Numbered from the stretch's first letter, positions 9,281-18,428 are shown. The stretch: DNA of 59,669 nucleotides from Akkermansia muciniphila (GCA_945890645.1 CAMDCV010000027.1:1-59669); one strand, 5' to 3'. Made by a program: numbers and translations. The notes: generated from the letters alone by a model not told the origin.

Positions 9281-11479
9281 TCACTCAAACCAAGCGTCGC
9301 ATATTTTGCGCAGCGTTGGCCCCGCATTGCGATAATATTGATTCGCGGCTTCCTGCTGGCCGGTGATTTCTTGATAGACGGCGGCCATGATTTGCGCCTC
9401 GGGATTGGTCGGGCGCAAGGACACGACCAAGCGCGACAGCAAAGCGTGGTCAGCCGTGCTTAAGGCGGAAAATTCGACACTCGACGATTGATTGCCGCTG
9501 GTGTTTTTGAAGGTGAGTTTGCCGTCGGCTTCGACTGCAGCGAGCCACATTTTTTCGGTGCTGGTCGATAAAGTCATCGGCCATGGTTTGAGAAGTTGTG
9601 CTTTACTGAGTTCGGCAAGGTCTTGATGCAGTTCCTCTCCCAATTGGGTCAAGGCAGCGGCGCGGATCCTCCGTGGCTGCGTGCTGGGGATGAGTTTGCC
9701 ATCGGCGGCTGCCACTTCTGGCGAACGCGACGCACCCGTGATGAGGATGTGCTTTTTCTTCACCGAGAGAATCAACGCAGCGCAAGCGGTAGGGAAATTG
9801 CGTGTGCCATAAACGTGATCCGTGGAGGCATAGTCGCGACCCGGCATCACGACAAATCCACCGTCGTGCGCCTGTGCCATGATGAACCACCATTTGATGC
9901 CATCCATGAATTCACGATAATCTTTTTCTTTCGCAAGTGCCGCGCCGAGACTGCCCCATAAGACGTGAATGTGGGTGGAAGCATGACCATCGAGCAGACC
10001 CTTGGAGCTTTTCGCGGCACCCGTCGCAAGAAAGTCGGCGACGTAACCCCACGACTCCCGGCCGCCACCGCCAATGGAATGCGCCAGTGCGCCCACGCCC
10101 GTGCGGCCAAAGTGGTCGCAGGCATTGCCATCATGATTGTATGGTTTTTTCGGTTCCGCCATCGTCATGTCGCGAATGACCATGCGCTGCGTGCCGCCGA
10201 GAGTATAGACGCGATTTTTCGCTTTTTCTTTTTCTAACCAATCCGTCGGGCGATAGCGTGGATCGGCTTTGGTGGGCCACACGATTTTGTATTCGCCGAT
10301 GCCCGCCATGCCATCGGGGCAGAGGTAGCCTACATCTTCGAGCTTCACTTTATCCGTGCTCTTGGGACTCACTGGCTCCACGACAGCATGATCCCAATCC
10401 TTAAAGCCATAATCGACAGCACCACTCGCATTCATCGAACACAAATACGATTGATGGATTCGCTCGTGGGGACCGACGGGATAGGTGAGCCCATTTTCTT
10501 TTAACAAACTCATGGCCAGCATCGTGAGACCACCCGGCATGGCCATGTCGCCATAGCCTTTCGGCCCCCCGGACGCGACGCGTTGTTGGATCGCAGGAAA
10601 AGGTTTGTGCGAGTAGCCGCCGCTGTCGGGCGTTTGTCCGAGTTCGAGACAGCGGTTGAGCGACTCAATCGCAGGCAGCAAACTCCGGTCTTTGTGAAGA
10701 CGATAGTATTCCGCCATGACGATACCATCGTAACCGTAGCTCCACGCTGGATAGCCGACGGGACTATTCGGATCGTAGCGCTTGCTGCCGTAGGAGGACA
10801 TGATGCCGCGCAACAGAGAATCGTATTTCTTGTCGCCGCTCGCCATGAGTGCCAACACGGCCGCACTGTGGGTTTGCACTTGGCTCTCGAATTTGCCAGC
10901 TCGCTTGTATTCATCAGCGAGGAAATCGCAGAGATCGACCATCAATTTGTCCGATCGCGGGCAGTCGAATGGCCAAGTCGGCGAAAATCGTCCGATGGCA
11001 GGGATCTGCAGGGCGACGATTTTTTCCGCTGATTTCGCACCACCGGGCCATACGATCAAATCCAGTTTGCCATCTTTGCCCTGGCTGTCTTCGATCAGTT
11101 TTGCCATGTCGACCATCGGCCCATCCCACGTGCTGCGACCGCGTGAGCCGCGACCGAAGGTATGCGGCACGGTCAAGCGTTTGCCATTCACGCCGACGAT
11201 GATGTCATTGATTTGAATCAATCCATGAGCAGGTGATTTTTTGAAAACGTATTTAACTGTTAGGTATTGCGGATGCTCATGGGTGATGCGCGCGCGCAGA
11301 CCGGTGGGGCCTACATTTAAAAACCAACCGGCACCCAGAGCCTCGGCGACTTCGCGATCGTGCCAGCCATGCAATTTCTCATTCCACGGCCACTCGCCTT
11401 TTTCATTCACGGCTTGAGCGACATGGGGGATGCCGGCGCAAAGAGTCAGCCAAGCAAAGAAGCGTGTGAGCTTTTTCAT
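9281..11479 (-). CDS. Secreted DUF6288-like protein (PDZ plus alpha-toroid)
   Basis: 732 aa. A signal peptide (MKKLTRFFAWLTLCAGIPH..AQA) precedes a PDZ-like segment at roughly residues 45-165 (GWFLNVGPTGLRARI, SPAHGLIQINDIIVGVNGKR). A long helical region with toroid-like repeats follows (YPAWSYGYDGIVMAEYYRLH, GGGGRESWGYVADFLATGAA). The arrangement resembles DUF6288 proteins of Planctomycetes and Verrucomicrobia, whose function is unknown. A promoter-like TTGACC, 17 nt, TCTATT lies about 9 nt before the ATG. It probably forms a unit with the glucosidase downstream, suggesting a role in periplasmic polysaccharide handling (inference). Confidence 0.75.
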   Translation of the reverse strand: MKKLTRFFAWLTLCAGIPHVAQAVNEKGEWPWNEKLHGWHDREVAEALGAGWFLNVGPTGLRARITHEHPQYLTVKYVFKKSPAHGLIQINDIIVGVNGKRLTVPHTFGRGSRGRSTWDGPMVDMAKLIEDSQGKDGKLDLIVWPGGAKSAEKIVALQIPAIGRFSPTWPFDCPRSDKLMVDLCDFLADEYKRAGKFESQVQTHSAAVLALMASGDKKYDSLLRGIMSSYGSKRYDPNSPVGYPAWSYGYDGIVMAEYYRLHKDRSLLPAIESLNRCLELGQTPDSGGYSHKPFPAIQQRVASGGPKGYGDMAMPGGLTMLAMSLLKENGLTYPVGPHERIHQSYLCSMNASGAVDYGFKDWDHAVVEPVSPKSTDKVKLEDVGYLCPDGMAGIGEYKIVWPTKADPRYRPTDWLEKEKAKNRVYTLGGTQRMVIRDMTMAEPKKPYNHDGNACDHFGRTGVGALAHSIGGGGRESWGYVADFLATGAAKSSKGLLDGHASTHIHVLWGSLGAALAKEKDYREFMDGIKWWFIMAQAHDGGFVVMPGRDYASTDHVYGTRNFPTACAALILSVKKKHILITGASRSPEVAAADGKLIPSTQPRRIRAAALTQLGEELHQDLAELSKAQLLKPWPMTLSTSTEKMWLAAVEADGKLTFKNTSGNQSSSVEFSALSTADHALLSRLVVSLRPTNPEAQIMAAVYQEITGQQEAANQYYRNAGPTLRKICDAWFE

Positions 11480-11662
11480 GAGAAAAGTAATAGAATGGTT
11501 AAGGCAGAAAAGGTCAATCGCAATGATTACGCGTGCCGTGAGAGTTTCTTTTAAAAATTTACCTTCACAAGAAGGGTTTCACCCCATTGAGGATGATAAG
11601 GCAGGAGCCATATTCGTCTTTCATGAGTTGCTCAAAAGATCACCTCAACACTCAACAAACAT

Positions 11663-12223
11663 ATGAAAACGAAACACGTCTCACAAGCATTAATGCTCCT
11701 TACCATGACAACATTTACCCCTACTGCTTTTTCGGTAGAGACCCCTACGGAAAAGTCCGCAGCCATCACGAAAGCCACAGTCAAAAAAGGCTCGCTGACT
11801 TCGATGATCGCCGATAGCGCCACCTTCTCAACGCTCACCAAAGCTTTGGTAGCCGCTGAACTCGATGGCACTCTGGGCGTCGAAGGTGAATACACCATCT
11901 TTGCGCCGACCGATGAGGCCTTTGGCAAACTCCCCGCGGAAACACTCACCAAGCTGCTGCTTCCCGAGAACAAGGAAAAGCTTCGCTCTTTGCTGCTCTA
12001 CCATGTAGTTTCAGGAAAAGTGCTCTCCACCGACTTGAAAGACGGCGAGGTCAAAACCCTCAACGGCGAAAAGGTGAAAGTGGATGTCAGCGATGACAAA
12101 GTCGAAGTCCAAGGCCATAAAGTTTTCAGTGCCGATGTCATCGCTACCAATGGCGTGATGCACACCATCGGAACCGTAATGGTGCCGAAATCGTTAGACG
12201 GCTTTGCTGGTCTCGACGATTAA
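11663..12223 (+). CDS. Secreted fasciclin (FAS1) domain protein
   Basis: 186 aa. A signal peptide (MKTKHVSQALMLLTMTTFTP..FS) is followed by one FAS1 domain over residues about 45-180. Both conserved boxes are present: EYTIFAPTDEAFGKLPAETL and the YHVVSGKV segment, ending NGVMHTIGTVMVPK. FAS1 domains mediate adhesion or matrix binding outside the cytoplasm. The gene stands alone between minus-strand genes and has its own terminator at 12244. Confidence 0.9.
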   Translation: MKTKHVSQALMLLTMTTFTPTAFSVETPTEKSAAITKATVKKGSLTSMIADSATFSTLTKALVAAELDGTLGVEGEYTIFAPTDEAFGKLPAETLTKLLLPENKEKLRSLLLYHVVSGKVLSTDLKDGEVKTLNGEKVKVDVSDDKVEVQGHKVFSADVIATNGVMHTIGTVMVPKSLDGFAGLDD

Positions 12224-12243
12224 TTCCGAATCCCCCCCCAAGG

Positions 12244-12272
12244 AGCCATCCGCACCCGCGGGTGGCTTTTTT
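12244..12272 (+). terminator. Rho-independent terminator after the fasciclin gene
   Basis: A 10-bp stem (AGCCATCCGC with GCGGGTGGCT, one T-G pair), a 4-nt loop and a T6 run, 20 nt past the stop codon. Confidence 0.9.
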
Positions 12273-12283
12273 CGTGCCTTTCG

Positions 12284-12314
12284 CCGAAGGCCTTGGACTG
12301 CGGTGGGCATCACC
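12284..12314 (+). repeat. Dispersed 31-bp repeat, copy 1
   Basis: A 31-bp sequence beginning CCGAAGGCCTTGGACTGCGG recurs with one mismatch at 49603-49633, and a related inverted segment lies at 49718-49742. Both sites are intergenic, just past genes. It behaves like a small dispersed REP-type element. Confidence 0.7.
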
Positions 12315-12385
12315 TCTTTCGTTAGGTTTCAGATAAGCCAATGAGGTCAATAACTCATACTCGGAAAACCGCAGAGGGTGTGCCC

Positions 12386-15300
12386 CTATTTCAAGGTCGT
12401 GAGGTATTCGATGACGTCACGGATTTCGCGTTTGTTAAGCAGGGCGTCCATAGGTGGCATCATGGACATCGGCACGGTACGTTGAGTGATTTGATCGATC
12501 GCGATGGTGGTGAGTGTTTTATCGGCGGCACGCAGTTGCAATTCTTTGGCATTTTCTTTTTCGACACTGCCGCTGAGGGTTTTGCCATCTTTCAGAGTGA
12601 TCATGATGATGTCATAGCCTTTGGCGATCGTGGCATTGGGTAACACAATAGCTTCTAACAATTGTTCGCGATTCATCAACTTGCCGATTTTCGTTAGATC
12701 AGGGCCAACCTCAGCACCTTCGCCACCGATCTTATGACAGCGAGTGCATTGAGCCGCGAGATGTTCTAACGAAAGATGTTTCCCGCGTTCAGCATTGCCG
12801 CCTTGCAAGGTTTCGCGGAAAGCAGCGAGCTTGTCATCGGGCGATTTGCTTTTTTCGTAGGCGGCGATGGATTCGTTCAACGCGGTGTCGTTTTGCGCCC
12901 GAGCGGCTTCTAACAAATCAAGGTGTGTGGCGGCGGGCACTTCGTTCGATTGAAGTTTTTTTAACCATGTTTGCAGCGTCGCGATGGCGGCCGGACTCTT
13001 GATACTAGCGAGGGTTGCGAACGCGTCCTGCATGTCGGCGGGTTTGCCTTTCTCTAACACTTTTTCAATGATCGGCACGACCTTTTCACTGGCACCTCCC
13101 GAGCGAGCGAGGAGTTGCAGAGCGGCATTGCTGAGGCTGGCATCGCTCGATACCAAGGCCGATTCCGTAGCGCGGGCGAGATCAGGATCTTTCAGCGCGG
13201 CGAGTGTTTGCAAGGCGGCACGACGCACGGCGACGTTTTCTTTTTCATTCGATACGAGTGCCTGTAAGGACTTGTTAGCTTTGTCAAAAGCAGCAATGTT
13301 GATGAGTTCGCAAGTGGTTTGACGGATGCCAGCGGAGGGATCGCGAAGGAGTTGTTCGGCAGTGCGGGCGAGAGCGGATTGCAAGTCGCTGGCGGGGCGG
13401 GGGGCGAGAGGGCGGTAGCGACCTTCCACGCGGTCGAGCGGTGCGGGTTGCAGCCAGGTGATGAGGCTATCGAGCGCTTCCTTGCGCATGGCTTCGGGTG
13501 CGCTGGTGAGAGTGGCATAGTAGGCGAGGCGGCCAGCGGCGGTTCCACCGATGCGAAGGTTCGCGGAAATGGCACGGCGTAGGATGACGGGATCAGTGCC
13601 GGAATATTTTGACAGAAGTTCTGCGAGTATTGGCAAGGCATCGGGGATGGAATCGTCATCGTGGATGGCGCGGGCGGCTTCGGCTACTACGTGTGGATCG
13701 GAATCGTCGAGGAATGGTGCGACTTGCACAGCTGCTAGGCGGCGTGACGCGACGACGGCAGCGAGTCGAACTGTGGTGCTTTTGTGTTCACGCATACCGA
13801 AGAGCTCAATGGGATTCTTTTCACACACACCCGCCAGTGCTATTATGCCGGCGTGGCGGAGAAAGACGTCGTCATTCGCGCGGGTTGCCAGCATTTCGGT
13901 GATGGCGGTGACATTTGTCTTAGAACCAGTTTTAGCGAGAGCAATCGCGGCGTGGAAACAAACGCGAGGCTCGGTGTCTTTGAGCAGGGCGGCGAGGTCG
14001 GCGGCGGCGGGTTGGTAAGCGGCATCGCCGATTGCCTTGGCGGCTTGTGCTCGCACTTCGGCTTGGGGGTCTTTGAGAAAGGGCAGTAGGGGTGCGACTG
14101 CTTTGGCGTCTTTGCGACCGAGTTGGCCGATGCCCCAGATCGCGTGGACACGGGCGAGGAGTGACTTGTGGTTTTGGGCTATGGCAAACAGCATTTTATC
14201 TTCCCAACGTGACACTAGCTCGAACTGGGCGGCGAGGCGCACGCGCTGATCGTCGTGAGCTAACAACTCTGCCATTTCGGTGAGCGATTTTCGCGCCATG
14301 CCTTCTCGCAGAAGTGACTGTGTGGCGAGGCGTTTCGGATTTTTGTCTTTGCCCTCGACATCGAGTTTCCAGACTTTTCCTTTGTCGTGCGCGTCCCAGC
14401 CAGGGCTATTCCAGTCAGCCACATAAATTGCGCCATCCGGGCCCCACGAAAGTCCTGTCATCATCGGCCCACTGAAAGCGATCCTATCATTGGTCATGCG
14501 AAAACTCGCGCCAGATGGTTCTAACTGAAATGCGGCGAGTTTGCGACCAGGAAACAAGGTGACGAAAAATGTATCTTTCCACGCAGCACCAAGAGCGGTG
14601 CCGGGATTGTATAAGAATCCACTGGGGCCATCCAGATAATTGGCGAGCGGCGGCGTGATGTAGGCGGCTTGACCTTGCCACTGAGGCACGGCGAGTTTTT
14701 CATCCATCCATGGATTGTAGCCACCGCCGCGATATTGCCAATTGCAGCGCCAACCCGAATCGCTGCGCTCGGTGATGTAGACGATGCGTTCGCGTTCGCC
14801 TTTGAAGTCGCCATCGTTATCGACGCTAAAAAGATTGCCCCACTGATCAAAAGCGATCTCCTGCGGATTGCGCAGGCCGTGCGCGAAAATCTCAAAGCCG
14901 CTGCCATCCGGTTCGCAGCGCAGCACCGCGCCCTCGCTGTTTTTTTTGTGCACTACCCCTTTTGCATCCGTGACGTTGAGCCCTTTGTCGCCAATGCTCC
15001 AATAAATGCGACCATCGGGACCCATGGTCAAGCCGTGCATGTCATGCCCCGAATAGGCAATGCGCACACCGAACCCCTCTAACAAAACTTCCTTGCTGAA
15101 ATCCGCCGCACCCGGTTTGCGATCGGCGGAAAATTTCCACACGCGCGGAATGGCAGCAAGATACACCTGATCGCCGTAGCTCATCACGCCAGCTGCCACG
15201 CCCGTCATGGCATCATTGAGTCCATCGACAAAGACTTCGCTCGTGTCCGCCACTCCCTTGCCGGCTTTATCTTCGATGCGATGAATTTTTTCCGAAAGCA

Positions 15301-15670
15301 CGGCGAGGTCGCGCAAATCAGAGATGCCATCTTTGTTGCGATCTTTGAGCCAGCGCTTGTTAAGTTCACTTCGTTCCGCGCTCAGTTCTTTCCGGTAAAA
15401 TGCCTCGCGATCCGCTACTCTCTCAAACGATAGCGTATCAGTAACCCAGTTCGTGTGCGCGCGGATGTCGAGCTCGCTTTCTTTGCGACGTGTCGTTTGC
15501 GTTACATAGGCGCGACCCTGATTGTCCATCGAGATCGCGACCGGGCTACCCAGAAGCGAATCATTGGCCCATTCGATACCCTGCAATTTCATCGGGGTGG
15601 CAGTCGTTTGCGCTGCGGCAAATGTAAGAAGAACGGGAAACGAGAATGCAAATCCGTAGGGTTTAGCCAT
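12386..15670 (-). CDS. PVC-type secreted dehydrogenase: beta-propeller, HEAT repeats and C-terminal c-type heme domain
   Basis: 1094 aa with a signal peptide (GFAFSFPVLLTFAAAQ). Residues about 25-420 form a glucose/sorbosone-dehydrogenase-like beta-propeller (GHDMHGLTMGPDGRIYWSIG, FSVDNDGDFKGERERIVY). Residues about 430-900 contain HEAT-like helical repeats (DPQAEVRAQAAKAIGDAAYQ). The C-terminus is the heme-binding domain common in Planctomycetes and Verrucomicrobia, with CTRCHKIGGEGAEVGPDLTK covalently binding heme through CxxCH; a distal Met ligand is plausible in the MSMMPPMD segment. It should act in the periplasm as an electron-donating oxidoreductase; the substrate is unknown. TAGCCT lies 7 nt before the ATG, pointing to a leaderless transcript. 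Confidence 0.85.
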   Translation of the reverse strand: MAKPYGFAFSFPVLLTFAAAQTTATPMKLQGIEWANDSLLGSPVAISMDNQGRAYVTQTTRRKESELDIRAHTNWVTDTLSFERVADREAFYRKELSAERSELNKRWLKDRNKDGISDLRDLAVLSEKIHRIEDKAGKGVADTSEVFVDGLNDAMTGVAAGVMSYGDQVYLAAIPRVWKFSADRKPGAADFSKEVLLEGFGVRIAYSGHDMHGLTMGPDGRIYWSIGDKGLNVTDAKGVVHKKNSEGAVLRCEPDGSGFEIFAHGLRNPQEIAFDQWGNLFSVDNDGDFKGERERIVYITERSDSGWRCNWQYRGGGYNPWMDEKLAVPQWQGQAAYITPPLANYLDGPSGFLYNPGTALGAAWKDTFFVTLFPGRKLAAFQLEPSGASFRMTNDRIAFSGPMMTGLSWGPDGAIYVADWNSPGWDAHDKGKVWKLDVEGKDKNPKRLATQSLLREGMARKSLTEMAELLAHDDQRVRLAAQFELVSRWEDKMLFAIAQNHKSLLARVHAIWGIGQLGRKDAKAVAPLLPFLKDPQAEVRAQAAKAIGDAAYQPAAADLAALLKDTEPRVCFHAAIALAKTGSKTNVTAITEMLATRANDDVFLRHAGIIALAGVCEKNPIELFGMREHKSTTVRLAAVVASRRLAAVQVAPFLDDSDPHVVAEAARAIHDDDSIPDALPILAELLSKYSGTDPVILRRAISANLRIGGTAAGRLAYYATLTSAPEAMRKEALDSLITWLQPAPLDRVEGRYRPLAPRPASDLQSALARTAEQLLRDPSAGIRQTTCELINIAAFDKANKSLQALVSNEKENVAVRRAALQTLAALKDPDLARATESALVSSDASLSNAALQLLARSGGASEKVVPIIEKVLEKGKPADMQDAFATLASIKSPAAIATLQTWLKKLQSNEVPAATHLDLLEAARAQNDTALNESIAAYEKSKSPDDKLAAFRETLQGGNAERGKHLSLEHLAAQCTRCHKIGGEGAEVGPDLTKIGKLMNREQLLEAIVLPNATIAKGYDIIMITLKDGKTLSGSVEKENAKELQLRAADKTLTTIAIDQITQRTVPMSMMPPMDALLNKREIRDVIEYLTTLK

Positions 15671-15677
15671 GCGCTTG

Positions 15678-15705
15678 AGGCTACACGAAATTGCATAAAT
15701 GAAAA
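15678..15705 (-). promoter_or_regulatory. Putative leaderless promoter of the PVC-type dehydrogenase
   Basis: On the minus strand TTTTCA, 16 nt, TAGCCT is followed by 7 nt and the ATG at 15670. The -35 element is weak. Confidence 0.4.
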
Positions 15706-15756
15706 GCAGTGAGCTTAAAAGCTACCATTTTTTCCTGAAAACGCGCCACTTTTGTC

Positions 15757-15784
15757 TTGCCAACGAGACAAATGCCGCTACTTT
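15757..15784 (+). promoter_or_regulatory. Putative sigma70 promoter of tRNA-His
   Basis: TTGCCA, 16 nt, TACTTT lies 21 nt before the tRNA 5' end. The same TTGCCA hexamer precedes tRNA-Leu at 17719. Confidence 0.5.
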
Positions 15785-15805
15785 TCTTGTCCCCCAACGA
15801 AAGAT

Positions 15806-15881
15806 GGTGGTCGTAGTTCAATGGTAGAGCCCCAGATTGTGATTCTGGTTGTTGCGGGTTCGAATCCCGTCGATCACCCCA
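15806..15881 (+). tRNA. tRNA-His (GTG)
   Basis: The cloverleaf is complete. Acceptor GTGGTCG pairs with CGATCAC; an extra G precedes it at 15806 (the G-1 hallmark of tRNA-His) and the discriminator is C. The anticodon loop ATTGTGATT gives GTG, and the T arm contains GGTTCGAATCC. The 3' CCA is genomically encoded (15879-15881), unlike the tRNA-Leu at 17782. Confidence 0.95.
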
Positions 15882-15942
15882 TCTTTCCTGTCGGATCGCG
15901 AATCATTTGTATCGGGCGGGAGAGAAGGAAACTACGCATGGC

Positions 15943-16638
15943 ATGGAAAGCATTGAAGTCAGATTAGGCTATAAATTCCGCAATCCACTGTTGCTTGCGG
16001 AAGCGTTGACGCATCCCAGCCTTGCCTACGAATCGCAAAAAGCGCATTTCGACAATCAACGACTTGAGTTCTTGGGCGATGCCGTATTGCAGCTCGTGTT
16101 GACGGAGCATTTGTTCCGAAAATTTCCCAATTCACCTGAGGGTCGTATGACCAAACTCCGTGCTCAATTGGTGTCGCGTCATGCACTCGCACAATTCGCC
16201 ACCAACCTGAAATTGGGGCATTACATTTTGTTAGGAAAAGGCGAGGAAGCCAGCGGTGGGCGCAAACGTCCGTCCACTCTCGCCGATGCGTTGGAAGCAT
16301 TAGTGGGCGCGATCTATCTCGATTCGGGATACGATTCCGCCAGCGGGTTGGTACTGCGCTTATTTGAGCAAGGCATCGGCACGGTTTCGGAAAGCGACGA
16401 AGAAGGAAATCCCAAGGGCACCCTCCAGGAGACGCTACAATCGCTGGGTACCGAAGCGCCACGCTATCTCATTACGGGCGAAAGCGGCCCAGACCACCGC
16501 AAGGTTTTTCATGCACAAGTCGTATGGCGCGACACAATTCTTGCCCAAGGACGCGGCAAAAGCAAAAAAGAAGCAGAAGTCCGCGCGGCTCTCGAAGCCT
16601 TGCGCAAAAAACTTTGGTCCCAAGAGCAAGCCTCGTAA
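15943..16638 (+). CDS. rnc: Ribonuclease III
   Basis: 231 aa from ATG 15943 (an in-frame ATG at 15907 would add 12 residues; the 15943 start gives the usual family N-terminus). The endonuclease domain has the signature NQRLEFLGDAVLQLVLTEHL with the catalytic Glu/Asp pair and LADALEALVGAIYLDSG with the second acidic pair. The C-terminal dsRNA-binding domain runs from about residue 155 (GTLQETLQSLGTEAPRYLI) to GRGKSKKEAEVRAALEAL. It cuts double-stranded RNA in rRNA maturation and mRNA decay. It lies 61 bp after tRNA-His and convergent with the next gene. Confidence 0.95.
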   Translation: MESIEVRLGYKFRNPLLLAEALTHPSLAYESQKAHFDNQRLEFLGDAVLQLVLTEHLFRKFPNSPEGRMTKLRAQLVSRHALAQFATNLKLGHYILLGKGEEASGGRKRPSTLADALEALVGAIYLDSGYDSASGLVLRLFEQGIGTVSESDEEGNPKGTLQETLQSLGTEAPRYLITGESGPDHRKVFHAQVVWRDTILAQGRGKSKKEAEVRAALEALRKKLWSQEQAS

Positions 16639-16652
16639 AAAACGAATGATCG

Positions 16653-17642
16653 TCAATCGTTGTGCTTGGGCACAAAAAGAATTTTCCCTCTTCGCCCCGG
16701 CGCGTTCAAGCCTCGCAATGCCTCGGGAAATTGCGACAAATCATAAGCTGAATCCACAGGTTGTTCCAGTTTCCCTTGCCTTACGAATTCTAACAGATTT
16801 TCGTATGTTAAGGCAATCGTCGCACGCGATGATTGGGTCAGCCAATGGGTCAGCCAAAACCCACGAAAACAGATATCGCGAAAAATCAAAAACTTGTTAG
16901 GGACGGTGAGCGGTCGTCGGCCCATCGCCCCGTATGTCACTTGGGTCGCGCCATTTTCTAACAAATCAAGCTGCCGCAGTGCACTTTCGCCGCCTACTGC
17001 ATTGAGCGCGAGCACCGCCTTCTTGCCCCGTTCTTCGAGAAATGCCAGCGCGGCTTGTTTTCCCGCCTCATCATCCAAACAGACAATATCGGCACCGAGA
17101 AGTTGCAATTCTTCGCACAACTCTGCCCGACGAACCATGTTGATCGTAATCACGCCGAGCTCCCGTGCCATTTGAATCACACAGCGTCCGACCGAGGAAT
17201 TGGCCGCGTTCTGAACAAGCACCGCGCCCGCAGGAAGATTGACAAAATCATGCAGCATGCGCCAAGCAGTGGCAGGATTGACTTTGAGCATCGCCAAGTC
17301 CTCGATGGCGATCTCGTTGGGCACGGCGAGAACATCGTCGGCACTCACAATGCGTTGCGATTGCCAACCATGGGCATAGCTAAGAAAAATTACACGCGTG
17401 CCGACACGGAACAAAGCCGACTGTGACTCAATGATTTCCCCTACCCCCTCTGTACCCGGCACCTCAGGAAGTTGGGGGCGAGTGCCATAGGTGCCCTCGA
17501 TCCAATTCAAATCAGCAGGGTTGATCGGTGACGCCAACAGTTTCACTCGCAATTCATTCGCGGCAAGTTCGCGTGTGGGAAACTCGCCAAGTTCCATTAC
17601 CTCAGCGGCTTGTCCAAATTCGCGAATTAACAAAGCAGGCAT
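16653..17642 (-). CDS. MDR-family oxidoreductase, 2-enoyl thioester reductase-like (MECR/ETR type)
   Basis: 329 aa from ATG 17642; an in-frame ATG at 17714 is possible but adds residues not typical of the family. The N-terminal GroES-like domain has LLASPINPADLNWIEGTYG, the hallmark of zinc-free enoyl reductases, and PGTEGVGEI. The NADPH-binding domain has LVQNAANSSVGRCVIQMARE. No zinc-ligand cysteines are seen. The family reduces trans-2-enoyl-ACP/CoA with NADPH in fatty-acid synthesis. It stands alone, convergent with rnc. Confidence 0.85.
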   Translation of the reverse strand: MPALLIREFGQAAEVMELGEFPTRELAANELRVKLLASPINPADLNWIEGTYGTRPQLPEVPGTEGVGEIIESQSALFRVGTRVIFLSYAHGWQSQRIVSADDVLAVPNEIAIEDLAMLKVNPATAWRMLHDFVNLPAGAVLVQNAANSSVGRCVIQMARELGVITINMVRRAELCEELQLLGADIVCLDDEAGKQAALAFLEERGKKAVLALNAVGGESALRQLDLLENGATQVTYGAMGRRPLTVPNKFLIFRDICFRGFWLTHWLTQSSRATIALTYENLLEFVRQGKLEQPVDSAYDLSQFPEALRGLNAPGRRGKILFVPKHND

Positions 17643-17718
17643 GACCGAGCGGTAGCAGAAACCGAAGCGATGGAAAGGCATGATGCACGCCACGGCAAAA
17701 AAATTTAGTAACATTTTC

Positions 17719-17747
17719 TTGCCAAGTCGAAAAATATTCCGTTACAT
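17719..17747 (+). promoter_or_regulatory. Putative promoter of tRNA-Leu
   Basis: TTGCCA, 17 nt, TTACAT lies about 34 nt before the mature tRNA 5' end at 17782. Confidence 0.4.
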
Positions 17748-17781
17748 CCCCGCCCCGCGACGCAAGTCGCGCCACATCATT

Positions 17782-17863
17782 GCTCGGATGGCGGAATTGG
17801 TAGACGCGCTAGACTAAGGATCTAGTAGGGAAACCTGTGGGTGTTCGAGTCACCTTTCGAGCA
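17782..17863 (+). tRNA. tRNA-Leu (AAG)
   Basis: A class II tRNA. Acceptor GCTCGGA pairs with TTCGAGC, the D arm reads GCGGAATTGGTAGACGC, and the anticodon stem is CTAGA/TCTAG around loop CTAAGGA, so positions 34-36 are AAG with G37. A long variable arm and T arm GGGTG/TTCGAGT/CACCT follow. The discriminator is A and CCA is not encoded. Bacteria normally use GAG here, so A34 is unusual. The 3' part, from the anticodon loop onward, is duplicated at 20944, marking an integration site. Confidence 0.9.
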
Positions 17864-17868
17864 CTTCT
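17813..17868 (+). repeat. attL-like 56-bp direct repeat (3' part of tRNA-Leu)
   Basis: Identical over 56 bp to 20944-20999, starting in the anticodon loop (ACTAAGG) and ending just past the tRNA 3' end. Similarity continues imperfectly through the following terminator hairpin. This is the classic signature of tyrosine-recombinase integration into a tRNA gene. Confidence 0.9.
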
Positions 17869-17884
17869 TTTCGGAGAAGTAGAA

Positions 17885-17917
17885 AATCCCGAGGCTTAAC
17901 CGCCTCGGGATTTTTGT
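17885..17917 (+). terminator. Terminator of tRNA-Leu
   Basis: AATCCCGAGGC and GCCTCGGGATT form a perfect stem followed by a T-run. The same hairpin recurs after the right-hand repeat at 21013. Confidence 0.9.
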
Positions 17918-18039
17918 TGGAAAAATTTCAGGTGTGCCCAAAGTGTGCCCAATTCTGCCGTGAATGCTCTCACATTCACCATAGATCTAAGTAAGCTTTT
18001 TAATTAACTGCTCTGCACGCGCAGCATTGACTGGGGAGC

Positions 18040-18270
18040 TTACAAGTTCATCTCCGAGATTGTATATTGACAGGCACATTCCCATATCCAAGCTTCCGCT
18101 ATCAGGCCGCCGACCATCCCCGACAACACCCAGGCCAGTGATACGATGGCAACGGCCGTCAAGAGAGCGATCAGGATCGGTATGGCGAAGTATTTCCACA
18201 GCCTCAGCCTGAACAACAGGATCAACGCTTGCCGGGAGTCCCTCAAGCTTCGGCTTATTTGCGAGAACAT
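18040..18270 (-). pseudogene. N-terminal fragment of an EI24/CysZ-like membrane protein
   Basis: 76 residues: FSQISRSLRDSRQALILLFR followed by a hydrophobic segment (FAIPILIALLTAVAIVSLAW), resembling the N-terminus of EI24-domain (CysZ-like) proteins, which are normally well over 200 aa. Beyond about residue 60 the reading loses membrane character and stops, so this is probably a truncated remnant inside the island. Confidence 0.5.
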
Positions 18271-18428
18271 GGGCTGAATCCTACGAGCGGGACACGGGGG
18301 ATGGACAGCTTCTTTTCCGCCCCTGTCCGACCACCGGCTCTTTCAGTGGCTATGACCCCAAAGGAAAATTCCTGGAAATTTGTAATCGCTTGAAGAAGGG
18401 CAGATGGATAGAATATACCGTAAACGAT

